Positions 1 through 7,168 of a stretch of 11,384 nt of DNA are shown here, in pieces. Position numbers and translations under genes: made by a program. This DNA comes from Thermoplasmata archaeon (GTDB taxonomy: Archaea > Thermoplasmatota > Thermoplasmata > Thermoplasmatales > Thermoplasmataceae). Position 1 is the first letter of the stretch. Each line of letters begins with the position of its first letter. Below the pieces are notes generated by a model. It saw only the letters and a list, made by a program, of their open reading frames with translations. It was not told the DNA's origin and ran no database searches. The stretch spans positions 1 to 11,384 of the forward strand of contig JAKAUD010000147.1 in the NCBI GenBank assembly GCA_021827885.1, written 5' to 3'.

Positions 1-14
1 AAAAATATCTGATC

Positions 15-845
15 GTGGAGTTTATAGTTAACAGACTGGAAAATGGTAGAAAGAACATTCTTATTTCAGAAAATGGAAAGTGCTATTTATTTAAGGGAAG
101 TGCCGAATCATCTATGATTAACCTTGCCATATCAGAACTCTTTGAAAAGATTCCTGAAAGCATTCCAATTTATGAAGGGGAGGTAAATGACGATATCCCG
201 GTAGCACCGGAGAAAATGTTTCTTCCTGCAATCAACTTCAGAAGCCATTCTGAAGAGACCAGAACACAAACTCCCAAGAAACCTTATTTTTTCACAAAGC
301 ACCTGAACGCGTTGGTCGGAAATGGTGGAAATGTTTTGAAACCAAAAGATGTTAAATACCTGGATTATGAGGGAGAAATTGCAGTAATAATAGGAAAAAA
401 GATCAAATCAGCAAACCTCAAGGGTGCTTCCGAGGCAATATTTGGTTACACCCTGTGCAATGATATTAGTGCAAGAGATTACCAGAACGACTTCCAGGAG
501 AGGCTAGGAAAGAATTGGATACTGGGCAAGGCTTCAGATACATTCCTTCCCATAGGGCCAAGGATATTAATTAAAAGCGATGATGAACCAGATTTCAATA
601 TTAAGACATATATAAATGAGGAAAAGAGGCAGGATGGCTATCTGCATGATATGGTCTACTCCTTCCCCGCCCTGATATCTGAAGTGTCTAAATTCATTAC
701 GCTGGTACCTGGAGATATAATAACAAGTGGCACTCCGGCTGGGGTTGCAATGGGCGGTTCGGGAAGATTCCTTGAGCACGGGGACAGGATGACCGTTATA
801 TCTGAAGGCATTGGCAAACTCACGAATACTGTTATTGATGAGTGA
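15..845 (+). CDS. Fumarylacetoacetate hydrolase (FAH) superfamily enzyme, possibly 5'-truncated
   Basis: This is a member of the FAH fold superfamily, whose enzymes cleave or decarboxylate beta-diketo acids and related 2-oxo acids using Mg2+ or Mn2+. Visible family signatures are NFRSHSEE (residues 75-82, His78), the metal-binding pair Glu119/Glu121 in LDYEGEIAVIIG, the third acidic ligand Asp150 in NDISARDYQ, LGKASDTFLPIGP (about 170-182) and GDIITSGTPAGV (233-244). The arrangement fits the acylpyruvase/2-hydroxyhepta-2,4-diene-dioate isomerase branch better than true fumarylacetoacetase. The GTG at 15 is the first start in the window, but the frame is open to the left edge (codons K-Y-L-I before it), so the real start may lie upstream. 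The gene leads a same-strand run with the next two genes. A second FAH-fold gene lies in the tyrosine operon at 8307-9200. The family call is firm; the substrate is not determined. Confidence 0.88.
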   Translation: MEFIVNRLENGRKNILISENGKCYLFKGSAESSMINLAISELFEKIPESIPIYEGEVNDDIPVAPEKMFLPAINFRSHSEETRTQTPKKPYFFTKHLNALVGNGGNVLKPKDVKYLDYEGEIAVIIGKKIKSANLKGASEAIFGYTLCNDISARDYQNDFQERLGKNWILGKASDTFLPIGPRILIKSDDEPDFNIKTYINEEKRQDGYLHDMVYSFPALISEVSKFITLVPGDIITSGTPAGVAMGGSGRFLEHGDRMTVISEGIGKLTNTVIDE

Positions 846-875
846 TGCGAGGCACAAAGCGAGGCTTTCTTCTGG

Positions 876-1793
876 ATGTATAGGCTTATAGATAGAATTG
901 AGGACACCGCAAAATTAAACCTTCCCTTTGCTACCCTGTTTCCTGAAATCGAAATTAAAAATATTTCCTTAAGAACAGACGAGCACAGATGGCCAACCTT
1001 GAGATTCGAGGTTGCAATGGGTGGAAGTATACTTCGATTCAAGGAGTTTTTTCTTGATTGGTTCTATCCTTCATTCCCAAAGAGCTTGCTTAAAACCTTT
1101 TCATCACCCTTTAAGGAGTTGAATGTAAGAGAGTTCAAAACAAACCAGAAAAGAATGCCAGTATTTGCCGGCCATGACTATTCTGGAAGCCCAGCAGCCA
1201 CCACTTGGATAAATGGAACAACACTGGAAATACGGAATGTTTCAGGCAATGATTCCATTGATTTGGAAATTTTGGTTAGACTTTTAGAAACCATGAAAAT
1301 TTCAGCGTTTCCCGGGCAATCTGATTATATTTCCCGATCATTCTATGCAGGAAAAAAGAGGGAATATAGCTGGTTCGAAGAGGAAAGGATTGGGAGGATG
1401 AAATGGGTTGCGACACGAAATGAATGCAGCGGCAAATTCATTGAAGGTTTTGAAAACGTGTGCACTGGCTCCTATGAAGATATCCATAAGATCATCGTAT
1501 TTTCAAAACGCGAACTGTCTGTTGAAATGTGGGTAGATGTATTCAGAGAAGGCGCTAAGCTTAAAAACGGCATATACAGAAACAATGAACTGGATTCCGG
1601 CATCCTCAAAAGGGAAGAACAGATAAGATCTTTTAATATATATTCCGTTTCGAAACTTGGGCCATGGATTCTCCGGAAAACCAGAGAAGGAAAAATAACA
1701 ACAATAGGAGTTTCGTCTGGTATCAGCATAAATGAGATTCGGGAACTCATCGCAGAGATTGAAATAAATAATAATGTTCTAATTACCCTCTGA
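876..1793 (+). CDS. Hypothetical protein, 305 aa, paired with VirD4/HerA-like ATPase
   Basis: I do not recognise this protein family. It is predicted soluble: there is no signal peptide and no clear membrane helix. It is rich in aromatic and charged residues, with a Trp/Phe-rich patch near residues 58-66 (FFLDWFYPSF) and a basic, aromatic middle around 150-175 (SRSFYAGKKREYSWFEEER). No nucleotide-binding loop or metal-ligand cluster stands out. The ATG at 876 is chosen because it is the first good start after the FAH gene stop, 30 nt upstream; no convincing Shine-Dalgarno motif precedes it. Its stop is only 6 nt before the ATG of the 645-residue ATPase, so the two are probably co-transcribed and may form a complex. 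By position it could be an accessory or adaptor subunit of the DNA-translocating ATPase. It lacks features that would let me call it NurA, the usual HerA partner nuclease. Confidence 0.75.
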   Translation: MYRLIDRIEDTAKLNLPFATLFPEIEIKNISLRTDEHRWPTLRFEVAMGGSILRFKEFFLDWFYPSFPKSLLKTFSSPFKELNVREFKTNQKRMPVFAGHDYSGSPAATTWINGTTLEIRNVSGNDSIDLEILVRLLETMKISAFPGQSDYISRSFYAGKKREYSWFEEERIGRMKWVATRNECSGKFIEGFENVCTGSYEDIHKIIVFSKRELSVEMWVDVFREGAKLKNGIYRNNELDSGILKREEQIRSFNIYSVSKLGPWILRKTREGKITTIGVSSGISINEIRELIAEIEINNNVLITL

Positions 1794-1799
1794 TGCCGA

Positions 1800-3737
1800 A
1801 TGTTTGATTACGAAATTAACCCCGGAAAGCCTGCCATCAATGAGGATGAAACCGACACTGCCTTACTTGGTCATTCAGGACTTTCAGAAGTCAGGGTTCC
1901 ACTGAAAAATATTGTAAACCACAACCTCATTGTTGGAAGGACTGGAACCGGAAAGAGTAACCTTCTGGCATCATTGAGAAGAATATATTCAGGAATTGAA
2001 AATTCAAACGTTGTCATTTTCGATCCGCATGGACAGTTATCTGACCAGATAATAGGGGAGAACTCCAATATGGATGTTGTATATATTTCCACACAGGAGA
2101 AATATACAGTTGATGGAAAGAGGATCGGGTTTAATGTCCTGTCGAACAGCGGCAATAGTTCCGGTAATATCGGTATAATTACAGATACTGTGAAAGATCT
2201 TTTCAGTGGTGAATCGCTCTTTTCAAGAGGCACATGGGGACCGCGCCTTGAACTCGTATTCACAACAATACTCAGATTCATGATAACGATTGATCCTGAT
2301 GCCAATCTGTCTGAATTTCTAACCCTCATCACTAACAGGGATCGCATGAAGGAAATGGAGGGAAAGATTCCGGAGGATGTCTGGTCGGCACTTAAAACAG
2401 TTATGTCCGATAGAAACAGGTGGAATGAGTTCATTGCCAGCACCATCAATAAACTGGTTCCCATATTGTCCAGGCCAGAACTCAGAAGGCTGATCTCCTC
2501 AAGGAAAGACAGCATCGACATGGGATCACTGCTTGAGGAGGGAAATAAACTCATTATCGTTGAGGTTTCAAAGACCCAGATGTCAGGCGACATGACATCG
2601 CTAATAGGTACCCTTATACTCTTCAAGTTATGGAATAGTTCCCTGAGGTCCACGAAGAGAAGGCAAACCTTTGTTCTTCTGGATGAAGCACAGAACTTCC
2701 CCGCAAAGATAATAGCAGAGATCCTCAGTGAAGGAAGAAAATATGGGGTTTTTCTCACGCTATCTTCGCAGTATCTTGATCAATATGACAGGCATAATTT
2801 GAGCTCAATTATCGGTAATACCGGTTCTTTTTTTGCATTCAGATGCTCCGAATCTGACGCAAGGATTTTATCCTCATCCCTGAGGCCGGAACCCCTGAGA
2901 GATAACACCCTGAAATCAATATTATCCTCCCCAAGGAACTATGTTACAATGTGGAATAATTTCTCAGGAATATCAGAACCTCCCTTGAGTTTTAAGCCAA
3001 TATTATGGAAATCAAGCCAGAATGCTGACGTTGAGGCGATAAAAAGGAGGAGCATATCCATGTATGGATCGGACGAACCTTCAATAGAACCCAGGCAGGT
3101 GGAAAAGAATATCTCGCACAATTTTATAACAGAATTATTTTCGGAATATATCGGTGGGAGAAAACTAACACTTCAAAAGGAAGCAATGGTAAATGGATTC
3201 AGGGCTGACGGTTTCTTTACCTATCGCGGTGAGGGTTTCGTCGTTGAATCTGAAATATCTGACCTTTCAAAACCTCAAAGGATTGTGGACAAAATTTACC
3301 ATTTTCCCAATAACAAGGTTATATTTCTCTGTGAAAAGGATTGCTCCTTGAAAATTTATGAATACCTGATGAAGAGGCAGGCAAGAATAGATTCAATTAC
3401 CGAGAGAAGAAATATCAATGACGTCCTGAGCCTAACCTTTATGGGCCTTAGCAGGATATTCATACTTGAAGCCAGAAATAATATATTCTACTTGATTCAA
3501 AAGGGTAAGTTGAGACGATTTACCCTGGACATGCTAAACCAGGATGGAAGTTTTATCATCACAGGTGACATTAAATCAGTTTCCATGAAAGAGCATCTGA
3601 TAAGCATCCTCAGGAGACAGAACAAGTTCTGCCTTCCAAAGGAACAGATACTGTCAGCCGGCATCGTGGGAAGCGCCTTCCTAAATTCCTTATCAAATGA
3701 TAGTGAATTTATTTTTGAAACCAGTATTTATTCTTAA
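1800..3737 (+). CDS. VirD4/HerA-type DNA-translocase ATPase with C-terminal nuclease- or relaxation-like domain
   Basis: P-loop ATPase of the HerA/FtsK superfamily, resembling VirD4/TraG-like coupling proteins that pump DNA. Walker A is GRTGTGKS (residues 46-53). The stretch VVIFDPHGQLSDQII shortly after, followed by an IGFNVL segment, is the DPHG-type signature of the VirD4-like branch. Walker B is FVLLDEAQNF with Asp295-Glu296. No N-terminal membrane helices are seen, unlike classical VirD4, so the protein is probably cytosolic. After the ATPase core (about 1-420) comes a separate domain (about 440-645) containing RADGFF (Asp470) and GFVVESE (Glu483, Glu485). This spacing resembles the D-(x)n-ExK/E core of PD-(D/E)XK nucleases or the RPD...EvE pattern of replication-relaxation proteins. 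The gene follows the 305-residue unknown gene by 6 nt. Possible roles are mobile-element DNA transfer, DNA repair or defence. The ATPase class is firm; the C-terminal assignment is tentative. Confidence 0.88.
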   Translation: MFDYEINPGKPAINEDETDTALLGHSGLSEVRVPLKNIVNHNLIVGRTGTGKSNLLASLRRIYSGIENSNVVIFDPHGQLSDQIIGENSNMDVVYISTQEKYTVDGKRIGFNVLSNSGNSSGNIGIITDTVKDLFSGESLFSRGTWGPRLELVFTTILRFMITIDPDANLSEFLTLITNRDRMKEMEGKIPEDVWSALKTVMSDRNRWNEFIASTINKLVPILSRPELRRLISSRKDSIDMGSLLEEGNKLIIVEVSKTQMSGDMTSLIGTLILFKLWNSSLRSTKRRQTFVLLDEAQNFPAKIIAEILSEGRKYGVFLTLSSQYLDQYDRHNLSSIIGNTGSFFAFRCSESDARILSSSLRPEPLRDNTLKSILSSPRNYVTMWNNFSGISEPPLSFKPILWKSSQNADVEAIKRRSISMYGSDEPSIEPRQVEKNISHNFITELFSEYIGGRKLTLQKEAMVNGFRADGFFTYRGEGFVVESEISDLSKPQRIVDKIYHFPNNKVIFLCEKDCSLKIYEYLMKRQARIDSITERRNINDVLSLTFMGLSRIFILEARNNIFYLIQKGKLRRFTLDMLNQDGSFIITGDIKSVSMKEHLISILRRQNKFCLPKEQILSAGIVGSAFLNSLSNDSEFIFETSIYS

Positions 3738-3747
3738 TTTTTATCAA

Positions 3748-3762
3748 CAAAATATTTATACT
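3748..3762 (+). promoter_or_regulatory. TATA box for a leaderless di-iron oxidase gene
   Basis: An archaeal TATA-like element, aatatttata (3751-3760), lies in an AT-rich stretch after the ATPase stop. Its centre is about 28 nt before the ATG at 3784. Because archaeal transcription usually starts 25-28 nt after the TATA centre, the transcript would begin at or within a few nt of that ATG, a leaderless mRNA. No Shine-Dalgarno motif is present, which agrees. This supports ATG 3784 over the upstream TTG at 3769. Confidence 0.6.
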
Positions 3763-3783
3763 GTTTGATTGATCATATACTGT

Positions 3784-4485
3784 ATGATAGTAAGCAACGT
3801 GAATGAAGAGAACTTTTATGCAAAGACCTATGAGTTTGTGAAAAAACACAACGCAACAAATAATGCTTTCATTGACAGGTTCGCTAAGGGCGATATTTCG
3901 GAGGAAGAATTCAGGAATTTTTCAATCGAGTTCTACCACTTTACACGGGAGTGGGTGGCAATCTTATCAACCCTCCTGGTAAATACACCCAACGAGGATG
4001 ATGCTGCAAACTTGACCACTATATTGGTATCTGAGCTTGGCGATATGGACCCTACCAAGAGGCATGAACTTCTTTACCGAAAATACCTTAGAAGCATAGG
4101 CATAGATCCGGAAACGCTCGTTAAGAGGAAACAACTGCCTACGACAAAGGCATGGCTTGATGGCATGAGGAATTATTTTGGCGGAGAATACTTTGAGGCA
4201 CTCGGAGCAGAATTTGGCCTTGAAAATATGGCTATTCCAATGTGGGACAAAATCCTTGCAGGCTTCAACACCTGGCTAAAGGCGAATCCAAAGTATGCAA
4301 ACGCAGATATTGAATATTTTACTTTTCACAGAGCTTTGGAGGACCAGCATGAGGCAGCCATGGAAGATGTTCTCGGAACACATAAAAGCGATGCAAGGGC
4401 AAGGGAAAATTTCTTCAAGGGTGCAAAGGGTATCCTGGATTTAGAAGAGAAATTCTGGCTCGGGTTGTCTGATAAGAAAAATTGA
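3784..4485 (+). CDS. Heme-oxygenase-like di-iron oxidase candidate (TenA/PqqC/CADD fold)
   Basis: All-helical protein of 233 residues from ATG 3784, resembling the iron-containing redox enzyme group within the TenA/PqqC/heme-oxygenase-like fold. Telling segments are SIEFYHFTREW (47-57), VSELGDMDPTKRHELLY (82-98, with Glu84 and His94 as likely ligands), AEFGLENM (Glu143) and FHRALEDQH (His182, Glu186, His189). The last segment matches the H-x3-E/D-x2-H ligand motif of di-iron members such as CADD and UndA. The protein has no cysteine, so it lacks the catalytic Cys of TenA thiaminase. Known relatives use O2 to cleave or rearrange small substrates: fatty-acid decarboxylation, N-oxygenation, or p-aminobenzoate formation from tyrosine in CADD. 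The substrate here is unknown. A TTG at 3769 would add five residues, but TATA-box spacing favours ATG 3784. It appears monocistronic, with its own promoter and T-rich downstream sequence. Confidence 0.8.
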   Translation: MIVSNVNEENFYAKTYEFVKKHNATNNAFIDRFAKGDISEEEFRNFSIEFYHFTREWVAILSTLLVNTPNEDDAANLTTILVSELGDMDPTKRHELLYRKYLRSIGIDPETLVKRKQLPTTKAWLDGMRNYFGGEYFEALGAEFGLENMAIPMWDKILAGFNTWLKANPKYANADIEYFTFHRALEDQHEAAMEDVLGTHKSDARARENFFKGAKGILDLEEKFWLGLSDKKN

Positions 4486-4512
4486 TTTTTCCATAACCCA
4501 CATTTTATTTTT
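4486..4512 (+). terminator. Oligo-T terminator-like stretch after the oxidase gene
   Basis: Immediately after the TGA at 4483-4485 there are runs of five T (4486-4490), four T (4503-4506) and five T (4508-4512). Archaeal RNA polymerase terminates on such U-tracts without needing a hairpin. The next gene starts 76 nt further on, so termination here is plausible but unproven. Confidence 0.4.
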
Positions 4513-4587
4513 CGTCCTGGATCCAAACCAATTATCAAATTGACTGGACTTGCTAAATTAGGATTATTAATGTAACAGCAATAAGCC

Positions 4588-5151
4588 ATGATGACTGAAA
4601 AAATTGAAATTGCAGGTTTTGGCGGAAGCCTCAGAATCGAATCGTACAATAAATTGCTATTGGAATTGTGCAAAAAAAATATGCCCGATAACACTTTTTT
4701 GAATATACTCGATATTTCCGGAATAGAAAATTTCAATGAGGAAAGAATAAAGGATTCGCCCCAGAAGATAGAAGAAATGCGAGAAGCAATAATGAGATCA
4801 AGAGGTGTTCTCGTAGTATCCCCTGAATACAACTATTCTGTACCCGGATTCCTGAAGAATGTTATTGACTGGCTCTCGGTACCCCCAGAGAAAAACCCCT
4901 TCCGAAACAAGCCGATTGCCCTCATGAGCGTATCCGGAGGAATGCTTGGCGGTTCGCGAGCTCAATACCACCTGAGGCAGATATTCCAGTTCCTTGATGC
5001 GGATGTGATCAGGAAGCCTGAGGTTTTTATTTCGTTTGGAGGACAGGCCTTCGATCAAGATGGCAATTTGAAAAATCCGCTTTCTATGAAATTTGTAACT
5101 GAACTCCTGAATATTCTTGTCTCCAGAGGTTTGGAGGGTGCTGGGCATTAA
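4588..5151 (+). CDS. NAD(P)H-dependent FMN reductase-like flavoprotein
   Basis: Flavodoxin-fold protein of 187 residues, the normal length for the NADPH-dependent FMN reductase family (ArsH/ChrR/azoreductase-like). The FMN phosphate-binding loop is GGSLRIESYN (12-21), directly after the first beta strand. The isoalloxazine-binding loop is SPEYNYSVPGFLKNVIDW (78-95), a near-textbook match. SGGMLGGSR (about 111-119) fits the third flavin-contacting loop. It would reduce flavin, quinones, metals or similar acceptors with NAD(P)H in the cytoplasm. Two adjacent ATG codons (4588, 4591) can both serve as start. A weak TATA-like element (taaatta, 4554-4560) lies about 30 nt upstream. The histidine phosphatase gene overlaps its 3' end, so the two are co-transcribed. 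It could feed electrons to the neighbouring di-iron oxidase, but only proximity suggests this. Confidence 0.9.
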   Translation: MMTEKIEIAGFGGSLRIESYNKLLLELCKKNMPDNTFLNILDISGIENFNEERIKDSPQKIEEMREAIMRSRGVLVVSPEYNYSVPGFLKNVIDWLSVPPEKNPFRNKPIALMSVSGGMLGGSRAQYHLRQIFQFLDADVIRKPEVFISFGGQAFDQDGNLKNPLSMKFVTELLNILVSRGLEGAGH

Positions 5152-5728
5152 CGGTAAAGCTGGGAAGGAAGTCTTGCTTATCCGCCATGGAGAGACAGAC
5201 TGGAATGTCGCTGGCAGGTTTCAGGGCCACGCAGATATTCCGTTGAATGCAAACGGGATTCAGCTTGCCTATTCAGTGGCGAAGAATCTCAGGGATTTAA
5301 AAATAGAGCATATAATATCCAGCGATCTATCACGGGCTGCAGAAACCGCAAGAATAATCAACAGGGATTTTAATGTTGAAATTACCCTTGATTCCAGATT
5401 GAGGGAAAGGAACATGTGCCCCCTTGAGGGAATGACCCTCGAAGAGATTTCAGGAATTGCTGGAAGAAAGATAACAATATCTGAATTTGTCGGTGAAGAT
5501 TTTTCAGAGAAGGTTGAAAGCCTCTCATCACTCCGGGAGCGAATAAGGAGTTTTGTTAGTGACTTAATAGGCATGAATTTTGGCCGGTGCCTCATCGTGG
5601 GGCACGGCGGCTCCCTTGCAATCATGATCTCACAGATTGCCGGCATTCCACACGAGAAAATACATTTTGAAAACTGCGAAATAAAAAAATTAATTATGGC
5701 AGGGAATAATTGCGTTATTGAGGAATGA
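5138..5728 (+). CDS. Histidine phosphatase family protein (phosphoglycerate mutase-like)
   Basis: Phosphatase or mutase of the histidine phosphatase superfamily, about 196 residues. The N-terminal LLIRHGETDWN motif (His17 in the numbering used here) holds the phospho-accepting histidine. RFQGHADIPLNANG is the classical cofactor-dependent mutase/CobC/GpmB region. SSDLSRAAETA supplies the second arginine (Arg66), LRERNMCPLEG supplies the catalytic acid (Glu90) and LIVGHGGS the second histidine (His156). Candidate substrates are small phosphate esters (3-phosphoglycerate, alpha-ribazole phosphate and others); the sequence does not decide. GTG 5138 is preferred as start because GAGGT (5126-5130) lies 7 nt upstream as a Shine-Dalgarno match. 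A TTG at 5117 would extend it by seven residues. It overlaps the FMN reductase gene by 14 nt, and its TGA overlaps the ATG of the next gene (ATGA at 5725-5728), showing a translationally coupled operon. Confidence 0.9.
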   Translation: MLGINGKAGKEVLLIRHGETDWNVAGRFQGHADIPLNANGIQLAYSVAKNLRDLKIEHIISSDLSRAAETARIINRDFNVEITLDSRLRERNMCPLEGMTLEEISGIAGRKITISEFVGEDFSEKVESLSSLRERIRSFVSDLIGMNFGRCLIVGHGGSLAIMISQIAGIPHEKIHFENCEIKKLIMAGNNCVIEE

Positions 5729-6150
5729 TTTGGATGAAATATGCAATGGAAAATGACTTTATTATTTTGAAAATAGAAACCGGAGATGACGTTTTCAGCG
5801 CCATGAATGAACTGGTGACCCGTGAGAAAATAACCTCCGGAATTGTTCTTTCCGGGATTGGAATGATCAAGAATGGGAAGGTAGGCTACCTTAACGGCGA
5901 TAAATACGTTGAGATGACATTTGAAGAACCCAGGGAAGTGGTATCATTCTCCGGATCAATAGCCGAAAATGAACCTTTATTTCATATTCATGGTTCCTTC
6001 GCTGACATTCATCACAATATTACAGGAGGACACTTTTTCCAGGGTACCGGGTCACCCATGATGGAAATATCTATAAAGGTATTGAAAAAGGCAAGAATAA
6101 TAAGGAAGAAGAGCGAGAAAAGCGGCCTCATGGAACTTGATTTTCCATAG
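5725..6150 (+). CDS. PPC/DUF296 domain protein
   Basis: Stand-alone PPC (plant and prokaryote conserved, DUF296) domain of 141 residues, the usual length for archaeal and bacterial members. LSGIGMIKNGKVGYL (42-56) and FHIHGSFADIHH...TGGHFFQG (86-107) are diagnostic. His87, His89 and His103 match the conserved metal-site histidines seen in prokaryotic PPC structures. Prokaryotic members form trimers; their function is poorly known, although many are labelled DNA-binding because plant versions carry an AT-hook. No AT-hook (RGRP) is present here, so DNA binding should not be assumed. The start ATG 5725 overlaps the phosphatase stop (ATGA); ATG 5734 is an alternative. The last 23 nt overlap, tail to tail, the 3' end of the dehydrogenase gene on the other strand. 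Confidence 0.88.
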   Translation: MIWMKYAMENDFIILKIETGDDVFSAMNELVTREKITSGIVLSGIGMIKNGKVGYLNGDKYVEMTFEEPREVVSFSGSIAENEPLFHIHGSFADIHHNITGGHFFQGTGSPMMEISIKVLKKARIIRKKSEKSGLMELDFP

Positions 6151-7168
6151 AGAGAAGTTCGGTGAGCATTTCTTCTGCCCAATCTGGTTTATCCTTTAAT
6201 TTCTCCATTATATACGGAATGTCATTTTTAGTCAAGGAGTAATCCAACGGTTTTGATGCTAAACCGAGATTCTCAATAAATTTACTGACAGCAATCCATG
6301 GTTCTGTATTTCCGTATGGCGTACCAGCCAAAACTTGTTTTATTTCGGATGTCTCCTTCACCTTATATTTGCTATAATATTTCATGGCAAGGGGCAGAGT
6401 CATGCAGGAGGTGATTCCATGCGGGATCTCCCACTTTGATCCGATCACCTTGCCTATATTGTGGCTCAAACCCATCTTTGAGTCATAAACTTCAAAATAG
6501 GAATACCATGCTGCCATGAAGCATTCCAACCTGTTCTCATCACTTTTCCCCATAAGATTCTTGAAAAGCTTCTCTATTGCCCCCAAGGCCATTATCCTTG
6601 CTATTTCACTTTCACCGTTGGAGAATATTGTCTCTATTGCGTGGTCAAGGGATCGTATTCCGGTAGACCTCCAGAGGCGATCAGGCGTTTCCTTTGCTGC
6701 ATCTGGATCAATGATGACCATGGTTGGCGTGATGGCCTTATCCCTGACGCCATTTTTTTCCGAGTCAATGGTATACCCGGCAATGTGGGAAAATTCCGAT
6801 GCTGACAGCGTTGTGGGGATGGCGATCTGGGGAACCTTTACGTCATAATAGTGCCGTATCATCTTGGATGAATCTATTACACTTCCCCCACCGACCGAGA
6901 TTATAATATCACATCCATTATTTCTGAAAGATTCAATGGCGTGCTCTATCTCCTCTATGGGTGAATGCTGCGTAACGTCTGAGAATACCACATAGTCTAT
7001 TCCAATGATATTGCAGATAGATGAGAAGAATTTGCCCTTTGAGACCGAACTTCCAGTCACAATGAGAGCCTTTCTTTTTCCAAGCCTTTCAATGTGGCCA
7101 TTTAGTGTATTTATGGATTTCTTTCCATATACTACACGATCCATTGGGAGAAAATTAAACTCTGTCAT
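6128..7168 (-). CDS. Iron-containing alcohol dehydrogenase, maleylacetate reductase-like
   Basis: Group III iron alcohol dehydrogenase fold, 346 residues. The NAD(P)-binding region shows SVGGGSVIDSSKMI (91-104), and IPTTLSASEFS (117-127) is the following conserved loop. The C-terminal metal domain keeps His176 (LDHAIET), His236 (GLSHNIG) and His250 (EIPHG). The usual aspartate ligand position is Arg172 (TGIRSLDH), and the usual second histidine of the GxxHxxxH motif is Lys240. Maleylacetate reductases also lack the aspartate, and the length and loops fit that branch. Metal content is therefore uncertain. It is the last gene of the tyrosine-degradation operon: its ATG overlaps the dioxygenase stop (ATGA). 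It may reduce an unsaturated or keto intermediate after homogentisate ring opening, since no maleylacetoacetate isomerase is encoded nearby. The family is firm; the substrate is inferred from context. Confidence 0.85.
   Translation of the reverse strand: MTEFNFLPMDRVVYGKKSINTLNGHIERLGKRKALIVTGSSVSKGKFFSSICNIIGIDYVVFSDVTQHSPIEEIEHAIESFRNNGCDIIISVGGGSVIDSSKMIRHYYDVKVPQIAIPTTLSASEFSHIAGYTIDSEKNGVRDKAITPTMVIIDPDAAKETPDRLWRSTGIRSLDHAIETIFSNGESEIARIMALGAIEKLFKNLMGKSDENRLECFMAAWYSYFEVYDSKMGLSHNIGKVIGSKWEIPHGITSCMTLPLAMKYYSKYKVKETSEIKQVLAGTPYGNTEPWIAVSKFIENLGLASKPLDYSLTKNDIPYIMEKLKDKPDWAEEMLTELLSMENQVP

Noticed and set aside
1871..2758. A 295-residue open frame on the minus strand inside the ATPase gene
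   Set aside because: It lies wholly antisense to a gene with clear Walker A and B motifs, and its translation is Ser/Leu-rich with no recognisable domain, typical of a shadow frame.
3769..3783. TTG start for the di-iron oxidase, adding five residues
   Set aside because: The TATA box spacing predicts transcription starting at about 3784, so the TTG would lie upstream of the mRNA.
3784..4485. TenA thiaminase
   Set aside because: The protein has no cysteine at all, so the TenA catalytic residue is absent, and the His/Glu pattern fits di-iron relatives better.
5117..5137. TTG start for the histidine phosphatase
   Set aside because: A Shine-Dalgarno match (GAGGT) is correctly spaced for GTG 5138, and the extra seven residues lie outside the conserved fold.
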